Below, in pieces: positions 9,403 to 20,653 of a stretch of 64,000 bases of DNA. The stretch is from NCBI GenBank assembly GCA_946800325.1, contig OX326961.1:15188215-15252214 (forward strand), read 5' to 3'. This DNA is from Luzula sylvatica (taxonomy: Eukaryota; Streptophyta; Magnoliopsida; Poales; Juncaceae). Positions within the stretch are counted from its first letter, which is position 1. Every line of letters begins with the position of its first letter. Both the position numbers and the translations under genes were made by a program. The notes under the pieces were generated by a model. It worked only from the letters and a program-made list of their open reading frames with translations. It did no database searches and had not been told where the DNA came from.

Positions 9403-10932
9403 TCATTGTGAGGTGTCGTTGTGCTTTAGAGATTGCTCCTCCATCCACCCGGTTTCGAAGTTTGCGTGGTAGTGCTTGAGTCGATGACCGTTCACTTTGA
9501 ATGTTTTGCTCGTTTGTTCGCTTCGAATTTCGACAACTCCAAATGTAGTCACATCGGTGACCACAAAAGGGCCGATCCATCGGGATTGAAGTTTTCCGGG
9601 GAAAAGTTTGAGACGAGAGTTGAATAACAACACTCTTTCCCCTTCTTGGAATTCTTTCTTTTGAATCATTCGGTCATGAAACCTCTTTGCTTTTGCCTTG
9701 CACGAGCTCGAATTATCGTAGGCCTCTTGCCGGAATTCGTCTAGCTCGAGTAATTGAAGCTTACGCGCCGATGCGTCCTTCGGGTAGTCGAGGGCAAATT
9801 GCTTGATCGCCCAAAAGGCCTTGTGCTCTAACTCGACCGGTAAATGGCACGCCTTTCCGTACACGAGCTTGAAAGGAGTCATACCTAGTCGAGTACTCCA
9901 ATCCTTACGTGTCGGGTTCACCACCTTCTCCAAAATAGACTTGATTTCTCGATTCGAAACCTCCGCTTGACCGTTCGTTTGAGGATGATACGCGGTTGAG
10001 GTTCGATGGCTCACATGGTATTTCTCGAGGAGGCTTTGGACATATCGATTGCAAAAATGGGAGCCTCGATCGCTTATAAGAACTCTTGGTATGCCGAATC
10101 GTTGGAAGATATTTTTCATCAAAAAGTCCACCACCGTTTTCGAATCCGCATGCTTGGTTGGTACCGCCTCCACCCATTTTGTAACGTAATCTACACACAA
10201 CAAGATGTAAGTATAGCCAAAAGACGATGGAAACGGGCCCATGAAATCAATGCCCCAAACATCGAATGGTTCACACACATGGATTGAATTGAGGGGCATT
10301 TGATTTCTACGGCTCAAGTTCCCCGTCTTTTGGCAATTTCCACAACCTTTCACAAAGTTCGCAACGTCTTTATGCAAGGTTGGCCAATAAAATCCACATT
10401 CTTGTACTTTGTGTGTGGTACGTGCGATACCGAAATGTCCACCACATTGCAATGTATGACAAAAAGAAAGAATAGATTGTACCTCATTTTGGTGAACACA
10501 TTTTCTAATTACTTGATCGGCGCAAATGCGAAATAGGTTCGGGTCCTCCCAAACGTAGAAACGCGCGTTGCTTTTCATCTTGTCGCGTTGCGCCTTGGAG
10601 AAGCTCGGGGGAAATTTCTTCATGACGATGTAGTTTGCAAGGTCGGCGTACCATGGTGCGTCGACTTGGGCCACGAGAACGTGTTCCTCGGGGAATTCCT
10701 CGCGAATCGGAACGAGATCTTCGATCTTCAATGGGAGCCGACTCAAATGATCCGCCACGAGATTCTCGCATCCCTTTTTGTCCTTGATCTCGAGGTCGAA
10801 TTCTTGAAGCAAAAGGATCCATCGGAGCAATCTCGGTTTGCACTCTTTTTTCTTCATCAAATGTCTCAACGCGCCATGGTCCGAGAAGACTATCACCTTT
10901 GTACCTAAAAGATAAGAACGAAATTTCTCCAA
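9403..10932 (-). CDS. pol: RNase H (C-terminal part) and integrase
   Basis: The frame starts inside RNase H (EKFRSYLLG, then [10 protein letters not shown]) and continues through integrase, which joins retroelement cDNA to host DNA. The zinc-binding HHCC motif is H159, H166, C197 and C200. The catalytic DD35E triad is D229 (in WGIDFMGPF), D288 (in ISDRGSHF) and E324 (in [10 protein letters not shown]). A C-terminal RWIGPF motif follows near residue 451. Compared with the element at 62418-63998, a 15-residue stretch is missing after RLG near residue 350, in frame. It is in the same frame as the upstream pol segment, separated only by the TAA at 10978-10980, so it is the broken end of one polyprotein, not a separate gene. 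The nominal first Met is not the true start. Confidence 0.9.
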   Translation of the reverse strand: MEKFRSYLLGTKVIVFSDHGALRHLMKKKECKPRLLRWILLLQEFDLEIKDKKGCENLVADHLSRLPLKIEDLVPIREEFPEEHVLVAQVDAPWYADLANYIVMKKFPPSFSKAQRDKMKSNARFYVWEDPNLFRICADQVIRKCVHQNEVQSILSFCHTLQCGGHFGIARTTHKVQECGFYWPTLHKDVANFVKGCGNCQKTGNLSRRNQMPLNSIHVCEPFDVWGIDFMGPFPSSFGYTYILLCVDYVTKWVEAVPTKHADSKTVVDFLMKNIFQRFGIPRVLISDRGSHFCNRYVQSLLEKYHVSHRTSTAYHPQTNGQAEVSNREIKSILEKVVNPTRKDWSTRLGMTPFKLVYGKACHLPVELEHKAFWAIKQFALDYPKDASARKLQLLELDEFRQEAYDNSSSCKAKAKRFHDRMIQKKEFQEGERVLLFNSRLKLFPGKLQSRWIGPFVVTDVTTFGVVEIRSEQTSKTFKVNGHRLKHYHANFETGWMEEQSLKHNDTSQ

Positions 10933-10977
10933 TGCAAAAACAATCGCGAGGAGTTCCTTTTCGGTGGTGGTGTAGTT

Positions 10978-13476
10978 TTATTGGGCATTGTCGAGAGACC
11001 TCGAGGCGTAGGCGATGACGTGGGGGTCTTTTCCTTCTCTTTGGCCAAGTACCGCCCCCACACTTGTATCGCTTGCGTCACACATTATCTCGAATGGTAG
11101 CTCCCAATTTGGCGACTTGATGATTGGCGCGGAGCAAAGATTCTCTTTCAAATCGTCGAAGGATCTCTTGCACTTTTCCCCGAACTCGAATTTCTCGTCT
11201 TTTTTCAATAGTTGGCACATTGGTTGGGCGAGCTTGGAGAAGTCTTTGATGAAGCGCCTATAAAATCCCGCATGGCCAAGAAAGGATCGCACGTCTTTCA
11301 CCGTCTTTGGATACGGAAGCGTCTTGATTACATCGATTTTCGCCTTGTCGACTTCCATTCCTTTCTCCGAGATTAAATGACCTAAAACAATTCCTTCGCT
11401 CACCATGAAGTGGCATTTCTCAAAATTCAAAACAAGGTTAGCTTCGATGCACTTTTCGAGTATTTGTGACAAGTGGCTTAAACATGATTCGAATGAGTCA
11501 CCAAATACCGAAAAGTCATCCATAAAGACTTCTATAAATTTTGAAATATAATCGGAGAAAATAGAAAGCATACACCTTTGGAAGGTACCCGGAGCATTGC
11601 ATAGCCCGAATGGCATGCGTCGGTACGCGAAGGTACCAAACGGGCACGTGAATGTGGTCTTCTCTTGATCTTCGGGTGCGACCGGTATTTGGAAATAGCC
11701 TGAAAATCCATCGAGGAAGCAATAGAACGGATTTCCCGCGAGTCTTTCTATCATTTGATCGATGAATGGAAGCGGGAAGTGGTCCTTTTTCGTCGCCTTA
11801 TTGAGTTTTCGGTAATCGATGCAAACTCGCCACCCGTTTTGAACTCGAGTCGGTACTTGATCGCCTTCATCGTTCTCAACTATCGTCATCCCCGTTTTCT
11901 TCGGCACTACGTGTATGGGCGAGACCCATTTCGAATCGGCGATGGGGTAGATTATTCCGGCGTCGAGTAGCTTGATCACCTCTTTCTTTACAACTTCCAT
12001 CATTGGCGGATTGAGCCGCCTTTGTGGTTCTCGCGAGGGCTTAGCATCGTCCTCGAGGATAATGCGGTGTGTGCACATGGAGGGACTAATGCCCGGAATG
12101 TCCGCGAGTGTCCACCCGAATGCCTTCTTGTTCCGTTTTAGCACTTCAACGAGTTTCTCTTCTTGTTCCTTTGATAGACTCGAGGCAATTATCACCGGCA
12201 AGGTCTCCGCTTCATCGAGAAAAGCATACTTTAGTCCAATAGGTAATTTTTTTAATTCTAACCTTGGAGCTTGTTCGATTGAAGGTGGAGCTCTTTGCAT
12301 CGGGATTTCGAGGTCTCTTAGAAAGAGTGCTTGATCTATGCTTCGTTCTTCTTCCAACTCCGACTCGATTTCGAATGTAGGATTGTCATATCCTTCAAAT
12401 TCCTCGAATAGTGGGTTCGAGCTCCATTGAAAGTTTTCGAGAGAGCTATCCATGATTTCTTGTACACAATCGTCGACCACGTCCATAGCACTTAAGTTGA
12501 GTGTACCTACAATAGGTTCCTTTAGTTTGTCAAAAATATTGAATTTGATTACCTCATCATCGAACTCCATCGTGAGCTCTCCCGCGTGCACATCGATGTT
12601 TGTGCGCGCCGTCTTCAAAAATGGCCGTCCAAGGAGAATCGGGGTTGAATCGTTACTCCCCTCATTCATGTCCAACACGTAGAAGTCCGCGGGGAAATAA
12701 AGTCCATTCACCGTTACGATCACATCTTCGACTACTCCCACCGGCTTTGTCGTAGATCTATCGGCCAATTGAATTACTACTTGTGTATCGTCGAGAGGGC
12801 CGAGATCTAGGGTTTTGAAAACCGAGAAGGGCATTACATTAATGGATGCGCCCAAATCGAGCATGCATTTGGGTAATTCATGTTGCCCGATTTTGCATGG
12901 AATGGCAAACATCCCCGGATCTTTGTGCTTTTGGGGAAGTCTCAAAATCGCCGAAACACTCTCCCCCACACTAATCAACTCATCTCCCTTTGTCTTTCTT
13001 TTATTCGTGCATAATGCCTTGAGGTATTTTGCCAAACGAGGCACTTCTTTGATTGCTTCGAGTAGAGGAATGTTTACCTCCACTTTCTTTAAGATGGCAA
13101 GCACGTCGTTATTCGATTCGATTGGCTTTGGGAGACGACTCGGGAAAGGTGGCTTGACTTGAGTCGATTCGGGTTCTAGTTCTCGAGTTGGTATATTCGT
13201 GGCTTGAGTCGGATTCTCTTTCGGTACCGGTACTTCGAGCTCCCTTTCTTCTTCTACCTCCTTGCTCTTCGAACTTTCGCCCACCTTTTTACCGCTTCGG
13301 AGCGATATTGCGTTCACATGCCTTTGCTCGGAAGGAGCCAAAGATTGAGATTGGAGTCGAGATGTACCTTGAGATTCGATTACGTTTACTCGAGTGGCAA
13401 TTTGATTGATTTGAGTCTCCAAGTTGCCCACATGGCGATTTGTGTTCGAGATCTCTTGTCTTACACTTGTCACATC
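10978..13476 (-). CDS. pol: Protease, reverse transcriptase and start of RNase H
   Basis: This is the middle of the Ty3/gypsy polyprotein. Counting from the GTG at 13473, the aspartic protease motif DLGAS is at residues 206-210 (codon for D at 12856-12858). Reverse transcriptase follows, with YRKLNKAT near 554, the first catalytic Asp in FLDGFSGY near 588, MPFGLCNAPGTFQR near 620 and FMDDFS at 650-655. The connection domain and the RNase H start (CDASD near 798) come next. The MPFGLCNAP and FMDDFSVFG forms are typical of Athila. The frame is open from the gag stop and ends at TAA 10978-10980, where LDNAQ[L]NYTTTEKE would be expected; a single TTA to TAA change explains it. Enzymes act in the virus-like particle in the cytoplasm. 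Confidence in family is high. Confidence 0.93.
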   Translation of the reverse strand, partial: DVTSVRQEISNTNRHVGNLETQINQIATRVNVIESQGTSRLQSQSLAPSEQRHVNAISLRSGKKVGESSKSKEVEEERELEVPVPKENPTQATNIPTRELEPESTQVKPPFPSRLPKPIESNNDVLAILKKVEVNIPLLEAIKEVPRLAKYLKALCTNKRKTKGDELISVGESVSAILRLPQKHKDPGMFAIPCKIGQHELPKCMLDLGASINVMPFSVFKTLDLGPLDDTQVVIQLADRSTTKPVGVVEDVIVTVNGLYFPADFYVLDMNEGSNDSTPILLGRPFLKTARTNIDVHAGELTMEFDDEVIKFNIFDKLKEPIVGTLNLSAMDVVDDCVQEIMDSSLENFQWSSNPLFEEFEGYDNPTFEIESELEEERSIDQALFLRDLEIPMQRAPPSIEQAPRLELKKLPIGLKYAFLDEAETLPVIIASSLSKEQEEKLVEVLKRNKKAFGWTLADIPGISPSMCTHRIILEDDAKPSREPQRRLNPPMMEVVKKEVIKLLDAGIIYPIADSKWVSPIHVVPKKTGMTIVENDEGDQVPTRVQNGWRVCIDYRKLNKATKKDHFPLPFIDQMIERLAGNPFYCFLDGFSGYFQIPVAPEDQEKTTFTCPFGTFAYRRMPFGLCNAPGTFQRCMLSIFSDYISKFIEVFMDDFSVFGDSFESCLSHLSQILEKCIEANLVLNFEKCHFMVSEGIVLGHLISEKGMEVDKAKIDVIKTLPYPKTVKDVRSFLGHAGFYRRFIKDFSKLAQPMCQLLKKDEKFEFGEKCKRSFDDLKENLCSAPIIKSPNWELPFEIMCDASDTSVGAVLGQREGKDPHVIAYASRSLDNAQ

Positions 13477-14763
13477 TTACTTCACAACTCCAATATCTTG
13501 CTTTATTGAGTCCATGTTTTTCTCGTTTTTGTCGATTTTTCCGTTCATTGATTGCATCATTGACATCATTCCTTCCATCATTTGCTTCATTTCTTGATTC
13601 GGGTCTTGAGTTGGAAACGATTTTTGAACCGCTTGAGTCGCATTTGGATGTTGGTACGTGGCCGGTTTTGCAACCGCTTGTCGGTATGGATCGGGTTGAG
13701 CATTGTTGGGATTCGACCAACTAAAGTTAGGATGGTTGCGGAGATTAGGGTTATACGAGTTCGAGGCGTCGAATTTCTTGTAAACGGCATTCGCATCTTC
13801 GATCACACTCGGGCACTCATCGGTGTGATGTGTATTTGCGAGGCAAACCCCACATGTTTTCGTTTCCTCCTTACCCAAAGCCTTCATGATGATCTCGAGC
13901 TTGTTGTTAAGCATGTCGACATTGAGGTCGCTACACGCATTAACTCGGTATTCAACATTCCTTCTTGATTGAGAATTGGTTGCCATTACTTCGAGTAGCT
14001 TCTTGATCTCTTCGAGATCTTTGTTCGCGATACTTCCTCCCGCGGATGCGTTGAGGAATTGACTCTCGGAGTATCCTAGCCCTTGTATAAATTGCTCGTA
14101 TAGGTAATGGATTGCGACATTGTGGCTTGGACATTCCTCCATCAAACGATTGAATCGATCGTAATACTCGTGGAGAGCTTCGTTTGGCTTTTGCGTGATT
14201 GCTAGAAGTTCTCGCCTAATTGCCGCCAATCTCGAATGCGAGTAGTATTTCTCCTTGAAACGCCTAGCCACTTCATTGAAATCGAGGGGTCCTCGTAGGT
14301 TGTAGAACCAATCTTTCGGTCCTTCACCTAGTGAATAAGGGAAAATAAGAAGTAGAATATCGTTAAATGCTTCATAATTTGCATAGATGTTTAGTTGAAT
14401 TTTAAAATCTTTCAAATGCTTGTGTGGGTTTTCGGTTGCTTTGCCATGAAAGATGGGTAAAGAGCCAATGATGCTCGGATCGGCTTTAAAGTTCGGTATA
14501 TTCGGCCTAATAAAATTGTAATTATCTTCTATGATATTTGGGGCCACTAATTCCTTTAATGTTTTCGGTCTTGGAATCCTAGTTTCATCATCCATGTTTG
14601 AATTTAAATGAGTAGAGAGAGAAGAAAAAGTTTGAGTTTGAAGTTGAGGTTCGTCTTGATCTTCTTGTGTCGGTTCCTTGATCTTCTTAGAGCTCTTGTT
14701 CCTTCTTTCGATTTCCTTGACAAATGGAAGTAATTCGCCTTTTCGCGATCTTGTGTTGTGCAT
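13477..14763 (-). CDS. gag: Gag capsid and nucleocapsid protein
   Basis: The product forms the particle that packages retrotransposon RNA. I chose the ATG at 14761-14763 (MHNTRSRKG), 110 nt after the primer site; an upstream GTG would add six residues. The Ty3-type capsid region lies at about residues 110-240 (motifs WFYNLRG, FKEKYY, ALHEYYDRF). A zinc knuckle of form CX2CX4HX4C is at C304, C307, H312 and C317. A Met- and Lys-rich, probably coiled-coil tail follows. The 428-residue frame stops at TAA 13477-13479 (VVK stop DV), and pol continues in the same frame. A single CAA to TAA change could have made the stop. Alternatively it could be a suppressed gag stop, but most plant Athila elements have one continuous frame. 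Confidence 0.9.
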   Translation of the reverse strand: MHNTRSRKGELLPFVKEIERRNKSSKKIKEPTQEDQDEPQLQTQTFSSLSTHLNSNMDDETRIPRPKTLKELVAPNIIEDNYNFIRPNIPNFKADPSIIGSLPIFHGKATENPHKHLKDFKIQLNIYANYEAFNDILLLIFPYSLGEGPKDWFYNLRGPLDFNEVARRFKEKYYSHSRLAAIRRELLAITQKPNEALHEYYDRFNRLMEECPSHNVAIHYLYEQFIQGLGYSESQFLNASAGGSIANKDLEEIKKLLEVMATNSQSRRNVEYRVNACSDLNVDMLNNKLEIIMKALGKEETKTCGVCLANTHHTDECPSVIEDANAVYKKFDASNSYNPNLRNHPNFSWSNPNNAQPDPYRQAVAKPATYQHPNATQAVQKSFPTQDPNQEMKQMMEGMMSMMQSMNGKIDKNEKNMDSIKQDIGVVK

Positions 14764-14873
14764 AAAGCTTTCTTCTTTCACCTAGATTGTCACAAAAGAA
14801 ACAAAGAAGTGAGTAAACAAATTAATGAATTTAAATCTCAAGTTTCGATCTAAAATATTGACTTAAACACCGC

Positions 14874-14891
14874 TCCCCGGCAGCGGCGCCA
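14874..14891 (-). other. Primer binding site for tRNA-Asp
   Basis: The plus strand reads TCCCCGGCAGCGGCGCCA, which equals the 3' end of plant tRNA-Asp(GTC) with one mismatch (G for A). It lies 2 bp inside the 5' LTR. tRNA-Asp priming is typical of Athila-lineage elements. Confidence 0.88.
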
Positions 14892-14893
14892 TT

Positions 14894-16463
14894 TGATGAG
14901 CGGGTTTTTGTCGTGTAAAATATGTCGTTGTGGTAAAACCCCGAACAATCAACAAAATTTGTAATCTAAGTTTGTACAGTGGCATATGTATAGATTCGTT
15001 CCACGGGGAGCAATTGCGTCAAAATTTGGATCAAAATGGATGAGAAATAACGAAGAAAATTCACAGAATATAGTCCGTTATAACGGAATAGTAGTCCGTT
15101 ACAACGCACTTAAGTGAATTTTCTGGCGCTAGTGTGAGATGAACGTCCGTTACAACGGATCAAAGTCCGTTATAACGCACTAAACTAGTCCGTTATAACG
15201 AACAGTGGTTGCGTTGCAACGGATTGGTTAATCCGTTACAACGAAGCTAAATTTCCGTTACAACACACTAGTATGAGAGATATTGAATGCTTTTCTTTGC
15301 TGGTCCGTTACAACGGAAGTAAGTTGCGTTACAACGGAGTACCAACAGACTGAAAGTCAGGTACAAACCGAATAGTCTGTTATAACGCAAGTTAGGTTCC
15401 GTTACAACGGAGTTTGTTCTGGAATTTGAAATTGTAATTTGAATTGAGGATTGAATTGAAAGTTTGTTTTGAGATTAAACCAAGGGAGATTTAGGCTAAC
15501 TTCAAGGCAGAAATTAAAAAGTAAGAGATCAAGTAAAAACACCAACAAAGATTTGATTCAAGTAAACGAGAACTAAAGATTCATTAAACTAAGAATTCTT
15601 TACACAACAAAATCCAATCAACCAACAATTAATCAAGTAATTGAAAAGGAGTACACCTAGTTGAGAAAGCCTCGAAGTGAAACTCCTTGTCTCCTTGTCT
15701 CGCACCGAAAGATCCTTGCTTCTTGTCTCGAGAGTGATGGATTGTACCGAAAGGATGAAGCTCCCTTGTCTCGGATCGCAATCACTTCGAAGAAACGTAG
15801 ATCGAGTCACGGCACTTCTTCTCAAATCCACCGTAGGGAATAGCTCCTTGTCACGGCCCGATCTTCGAAGGATGAGAAGGATTCGTCGAAGGGATGAGCT
15901 CCCTTGTCTCGACTAGTCCTTGAGAGATCTTTCTTGATTGATCTTGAAGTATCTTGAAGGTTCTTGATTGTGCTTGGAAGAGAGAAAGAGAATGGGCGTA
16001 AAAAGAGTAAAAAGAGCGTCCCTAACTCGTGGCCCTTGAGGTCATATTTATAGCACTCATGGAGTCTTCTTATTGGCCACGAGTTGGTGGAGAGGATTGG
16101 GGGTAAGGAAGTAATTCCCACCAAAGGTAGGTGAGCATGATAAGGGCTAAGGGTTGAGTGGTTTTCGTGTAAACTTTTGTGTAAGTTTTCATCATGATAA
16201 TTGTTTGCCTCCCGTCTCATTCATGTACCGAATATATCGATGTAATATATCGTTTTTACTCCTCTTGACGTGTTGGAGACAACTACACTCTCCAAATTCC
16301 CAGAAATTCCTTCTAATTCCTGTGATTAAGCAGTAAAACACACTTAGTGAAGAAATATTCATGTTATCTCAAATATGATTAATAAAGTATATAGAATTGT
16401 TCTTCACAAGGGCTAAAACCCCCAAATTAAGCATTAATTTTGTGCCTTATTTGCCTCACATCA
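14894..16463 (-). repeat. Shared LTR: 5' LTR of element 1, 3' LTR of element 2
   Basis: The 1570 bp LTR has the same ends as the one at 6056. It is bordered on the left by the primer site of element 1 and on the right by the polypurine tract of a second internal region, so one LTR serves two internal regions. The palindrome cluster is at 15072-15413. Confidence 0.93.
16024..16085 (-). promoter_or_regulatory. LTR core promoter, functional 5' LTR copy
   Basis: This is identical to the promoter in the 3' LTR: TATTTATA (TATA box in minus sense) at 16045-16052, CCAAT upstream at 16072-16076, with the bracketing 11 bp inverted repeat. As the 5' LTR of element 1 it would drive its transcription leftward. 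Confidence 0.7.
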
Positions 16464-18207
16464 AATACCCCCACACTTAAATCCTTGATCGTCCTCGATC
16501 AATTAGAGTATAAAAGTCAAACATAAGAGAGAATTGCATAAGATTTTGTTGAAGTTATATTGTTGGTTCAAAAACTAATTTCAAGAATCAAATGGTTCAC
16601 TCTCATTTCATCAAGTTCACTAGTTATTTAGAATGATATTGGTCTTTTCATTATTAGATCTCGAAATTAACTCGAAATTTCATAAGAGTTTTTCATGACA
16701 CTCGATCTCAAACGGTAAGAGCGACTTAAACGTTTTTACTTCGAATTGCTTTACTCCACAATCTCAAAAAGGACTCAATTCGAAGGCTATTATCGGGCCA
16801 AAATTTCCCGTTTTGCTAGATGATCTTAAATGCAAGTTATTCATTTTAAAACACGTTTGGTACAATGGTACAAGGTTCATACCCGTTTTCGATCAATTTT
16901 CCCGCTCATTCGTTTTCTTTTCTCTCTTTGGAAGTCTTTAACCGAAAGCCCCACTACACCGAAATGCAATGAGGTTACTCTCGGTGTTGTATTTTGACCT
17001 TCATTTTTTTTTTTTTTATATGAAGTCTTTAACCGGGAGCCCCACTACACCGAAATGCAATGAGGTTACTCTCGGTGTTGTCTTTTGACCTTCATCAAAA
17101 TTTTATTTTATTTTTGTTAAAAAAAAACGAGCGGGTATATTTGATCTACTAACGGGTCCCCACAAACGGTCATTTCATAGTGCAATTGGTCATGTTTTAA
17201 CTCTAGCAAAACGTACTTTAACGGCTACGCTAAGAACCTTACTCATAAGTCCCATATCAATCATGGGTTCGAAAATCGAGTTAAAACGTATCGCATGAAC
17301 CGCGCATTGATCAAGTGTCTCAAACTCGTGAAATTTGAAACAATAGGGCTGGAATCCCCGAATAGATCTCTTCAAAATCATAACCAAATCTTTTAAAATA
17401 TTTTGCAAACTTTCAATTTTGAGAGCGAAATTCCGAGTTAAATGAAATTTTGTTTTAAAAACAACAATTTAGTTCAATTCAGTGGAGAAAAATCTTTGTA
17501 TGCATTTTATGCTTGACTATTTATTATTGAAGCTCAGGGTTCAAAAATAATGTTTAATGTTTGAAAATTTCAAGTAAAAGAGAAAACTTGCCAGAAACTA
17601 TTCCGTTACAACGGACATTGAGGTCCGTTACAACGTAATAACTGCGTTATAACGGAGCACTATTCGTAGCTTAGTTTGAAAAATCTGAGTATGTCCGTTG
17701 CAACGGACATTGAGGTCCGTTACAACGCACATAGTTCTGGCAAATTTTGGGAATTTACCGTTGCAACGCAATTTACTGTGTTTTTTTTTTATGTCCATTG
17801 CAACGCTATTTTTGGTCCGTTGTAACACAATTGTATTCCGTCGTAACGGAGTACTAGCCGTAGAATGAGAATTGAATTTAGAGGGCTTTCCGTTACAACG
17901 CAATACCATTCCGTTACAACGGAACTCTTGGCGCCAGTCAAATTTTTAAATTTCTGTACAGTCCGTTACAACGGACATTGAGGTCCGTTACAACGGAGTT
18001 GCTGGCCAGATCAAAAATTTTCAATTTTCCCTGATTTTTAAATTTTTAATTGGGCTCATACAGGTCAAAGATTGTATGTTACCCCCCCCCCCCCCACTTA
18101 GAGATTACTTGTCCTCAAGTATACAAAATCGAAAATTCCAAAAAGAGGGATAATAGAGAGATACAACCTTTGATGCGTGGGCGTGCCTCCCTCGCTAGCG
18201 CTCTTGT
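16464..18207 (-). other. Conserved 3' module and palindromes, second copy
   Basis: This is the copy of 7626-9402 in element 2: polypurine tract 16464-16478, two hairpin repeats at about 16931-17094, the 72-codon ORF at 17190-17408, palindromes at about 17601-18000 and the C14 tract near 18082-18095. The short ORFs are identical to those of element 1. No gene is supported. Confidence 0.85.
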
Positions 18208-19730
18208 TTAACGTCTTGAGCTCGACTTGGCCGAGCTCATCATTGTGAGGTGTCGTTGTGCTTTAGAGATTGCTCCTCCATCCACCCGGTTTCGAAGTTT
18301 GCGTGGTAGTGCTTGAGTCGATGACCGTTCACTTTGAATGTTTTGCTCTTGTTCGCTTCGAATTTCGACAACTCCAAATGTAGTCACATCGGTGACCACA
18401 AAAGGGCCGATCCATCGGGATTGAAGTTTTCCGGGGAAAAGTTTGAGACGAGAGTTGAATAACAACACTCTTTCCCCTTCTTGGAATTCTTTCTTTTGAA
18501 TCATTCGGTCATGAAACCTCTTTGCTTTTGCCTTGCACGAGCTCGAATTATCGTAGGCCTCTTGCCGGAATTCGTCTAGCTCGAGTAATTGAAGCTTACG
18601 CGCCGATGCGTCCTTCGGGTAGTCGAGGGCAAATTGCTTGATCGCCCAAAAGGCCTTGTGCTCTAACTCGACCGGTAAATGGCACGCCTTTCCGTACACG
18701 AGCTTGAAAGGAGTCATACCTAGTCGAGTACTCCAATCCTTACGTGTCGGGTTCACCACCTTCTCCAAAATAGACTTGATTTCTCGATTCGAAACCTCCG
18801 CTTGACCGTTCGTTTGAGGATGATACGCGGTTGAGGTTCGATGGCTCACATGGTATTTCTCGAGGAGGCTTTGGACATATCGATTGCAAAAATGGGAGCC
18901 TCGATCGCTTATAAGAACTCTTGGTATGCCGAATCGTTGGAAGATATTTTTCATCAAAAAGTCCACCACCGTTTTCGAATCCGCATGCTTGGTTGGTACC
19001 GCCTCCACCCATTTTGTAACGTAATCTACACACAACAAGATGTAAGTATAGCCAAAAGACGATGGAAACGGGCCCATGAAATCAATGCCCCAAACATCGA
19101 ATGGTTCACACACATGGATTGAATTGAGGGGCATTTGATTTCTACGGCTCAAGTTCCCCGTCTTTTGGCAATTTCCACAACCTTTCACAAAGTTCGCAAC
19201 GTCTTTATGCAAGGTTGGCCAATAAAATCCACATTCTTGTACTTTGTGTGTGGTACGTGCGATACCGAAATGTCCACCACATTGCAATGTATGACAAAAA
19301 GAAAGAATAGATTGTACCTCATTTTGGTGAACACATTTTCTAATTACTTGATCGGCGCAAATGCGAAATAGGTTCGGGTCCTCCCAAACGTAGAAACGCG
19401 CGTTGCTTTTCATCTTGTCGCGTTGCGCCTTGGAGAAGCTCGGGGGAAATTTCTTCATGACGATGTAGTTTGCAAGGTCGGCGTACCATGGTGCGTCGAC
19501 TTGGGCCACGAGAACGTGTTCCTCGGGGAATTCCTCGCGAATCGGAACGAGATCTTCGATCTTCAATGGGAGCCGACTCAAATGATCCGCCACGAGATTC
19601 TCGCATCCCTTTTTGTCCTTGATCTCGAGGTCGAATTCTTGAAGCAAAAGGATCCATCGGAGCAATCTCGGTTTGCACTCTTTTTTCTTCATCAAATGTC
19701 TCAACGCGCCATGGTCCGAGAAGACTATCA
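18208..19730 (-). pseudogene. pol: Truncated RNase H-integrase, frameshifted C terminus
   Basis: This is a near-identical copy of the integrase region at 9403-10932, cut at its N-terminal side by the satellite junction at 19730. The frame starts at [12 protein letters not shown], so any start codon at 19731 is an artefact of the junction. HHCC and D, D, E residues are intact and the 15-residue deletion is present (between 18717 and 18718). A 2 bp deletion near 18348 shifts the last ~45 codons into another frame, replacing the ending [14 protein letters not shown] with unrelated residues. It has no gag or reverse transcriptase in cis and should be non-functional. Confidence 0.9.
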
Positions 19731-19857
19731 AACAAACTGTTTAACTAACTAACTAACTAAATAACTAACTAATTAACTAACTAACTACTAGCTAACTAAC
19801 AAACAAACTAACTGATTAACAAACTAACTTACTAACTAACTAACTAACTACTAGCTC

Positions 19858-19926
<69 letters not shown>

Positions 19927-20611
19927 TTAAGGAATTAACTAACTAACAAACTAACTAACCACTAGCTAACTAACTAACTAACTAACTAATTATCTAACTT
20001 ACTAACTAACTACCTTCATACATACCTATTAACTAACTAATTAACTAACTACCAAACTTACTAATTAACTAACTACCTTCCTACAAACCTACTGACTAAC
20101 CAACTAACTAATTAAGTAACTAACTAACTAACTAACAAACTATTTTCGTACATACCTATTAACTAACTAAGTAACTAATTAACTAACTAACTAACTACCT
20201 ACCAACCTTTCTACATACCCACTAATTAACTAACTAAATAACTAACTAACAAACTACTAGCTAACTAACTAACTAACTAACTAAATAACTAAATAATTGA
20301 CTAACTAACTAACTAAGTAACTAACAAATAGATAACTAACTAACTAACAATTTAACTGACTAACTTCCTTCTTATATACATATTAACAAACTAACAAACA
20401 AAGAAACTAAGTAACTAACTAATTAACTAACTAACTAACTAACTAACTAGCTACATTCCTACATACCCACTAACTAATTAATTTACAAACTAACTAACTA
20501 ATTAACTAACTAACTAGCTAACTTACTACTAGCTAACTAACCGACTAACTAATTACCTTCCAACATACCTAGTCACTAACTAACTAACTAACTAACTATT
20601 GGATAACTAAA

Positions 20612-20653
<42 letters not shown>

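Larger units (their letters stand above)
6056..16463 (-). mobile_element. Athila-lineage Ty3/gypsy retrotransposon, complete with both LTRs
   Basis: The element lies on the minus strand: 5' LTR 14894-16463, tRNA-Asp primer site 14874-14891, gag, protease, reverse transcriptase, RNase H, integrase, a 1.8 kb non-coding 3' region, polypurine tract and 3' LTR 6056-7625. The LTRs begin TGATG and end CATCA in element sense and differ at six positions by my reading, so the insertion is young. Gag and pol share one frame, broken by two stops (13477-13479 and 10978-10980). Integrase has lost 15 residues. The copy is therefore defective but could be mobilised in trans. There is no env-like ORF where Athila elements often carry one. 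The left flank is CTAA satellite. The right flank is not satellite but a second internal region, so no target duplication can be read. Confidence 0.93.
14894..19730 (-). mobile_element. Truncated second Athila-like element in tandem
   Basis: From the shared LTR rightward the sequence repeats 6056-10892 almost perfectly: conserved module, palindrome cluster, C tract (14 rather than 15 C) and integrase. It stops abruptly at 19730 inside RNase H, where CTAA satellite begins. Gag, protease, reverse transcriptase and the other LTR are missing. The 15-residue integrase deletion is shared with element 1, so the two copies derive from the same defective molecule, probably by unequal recombination between LTRs. 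Confidence 0.9.

Noticed and set aside
9905..10908. ORFs of 78-112 codons antisense or out of frame to integrase
   Set aside because: They are shadows of the integrase reading frame, which has all catalytic motifs on the minus strand.
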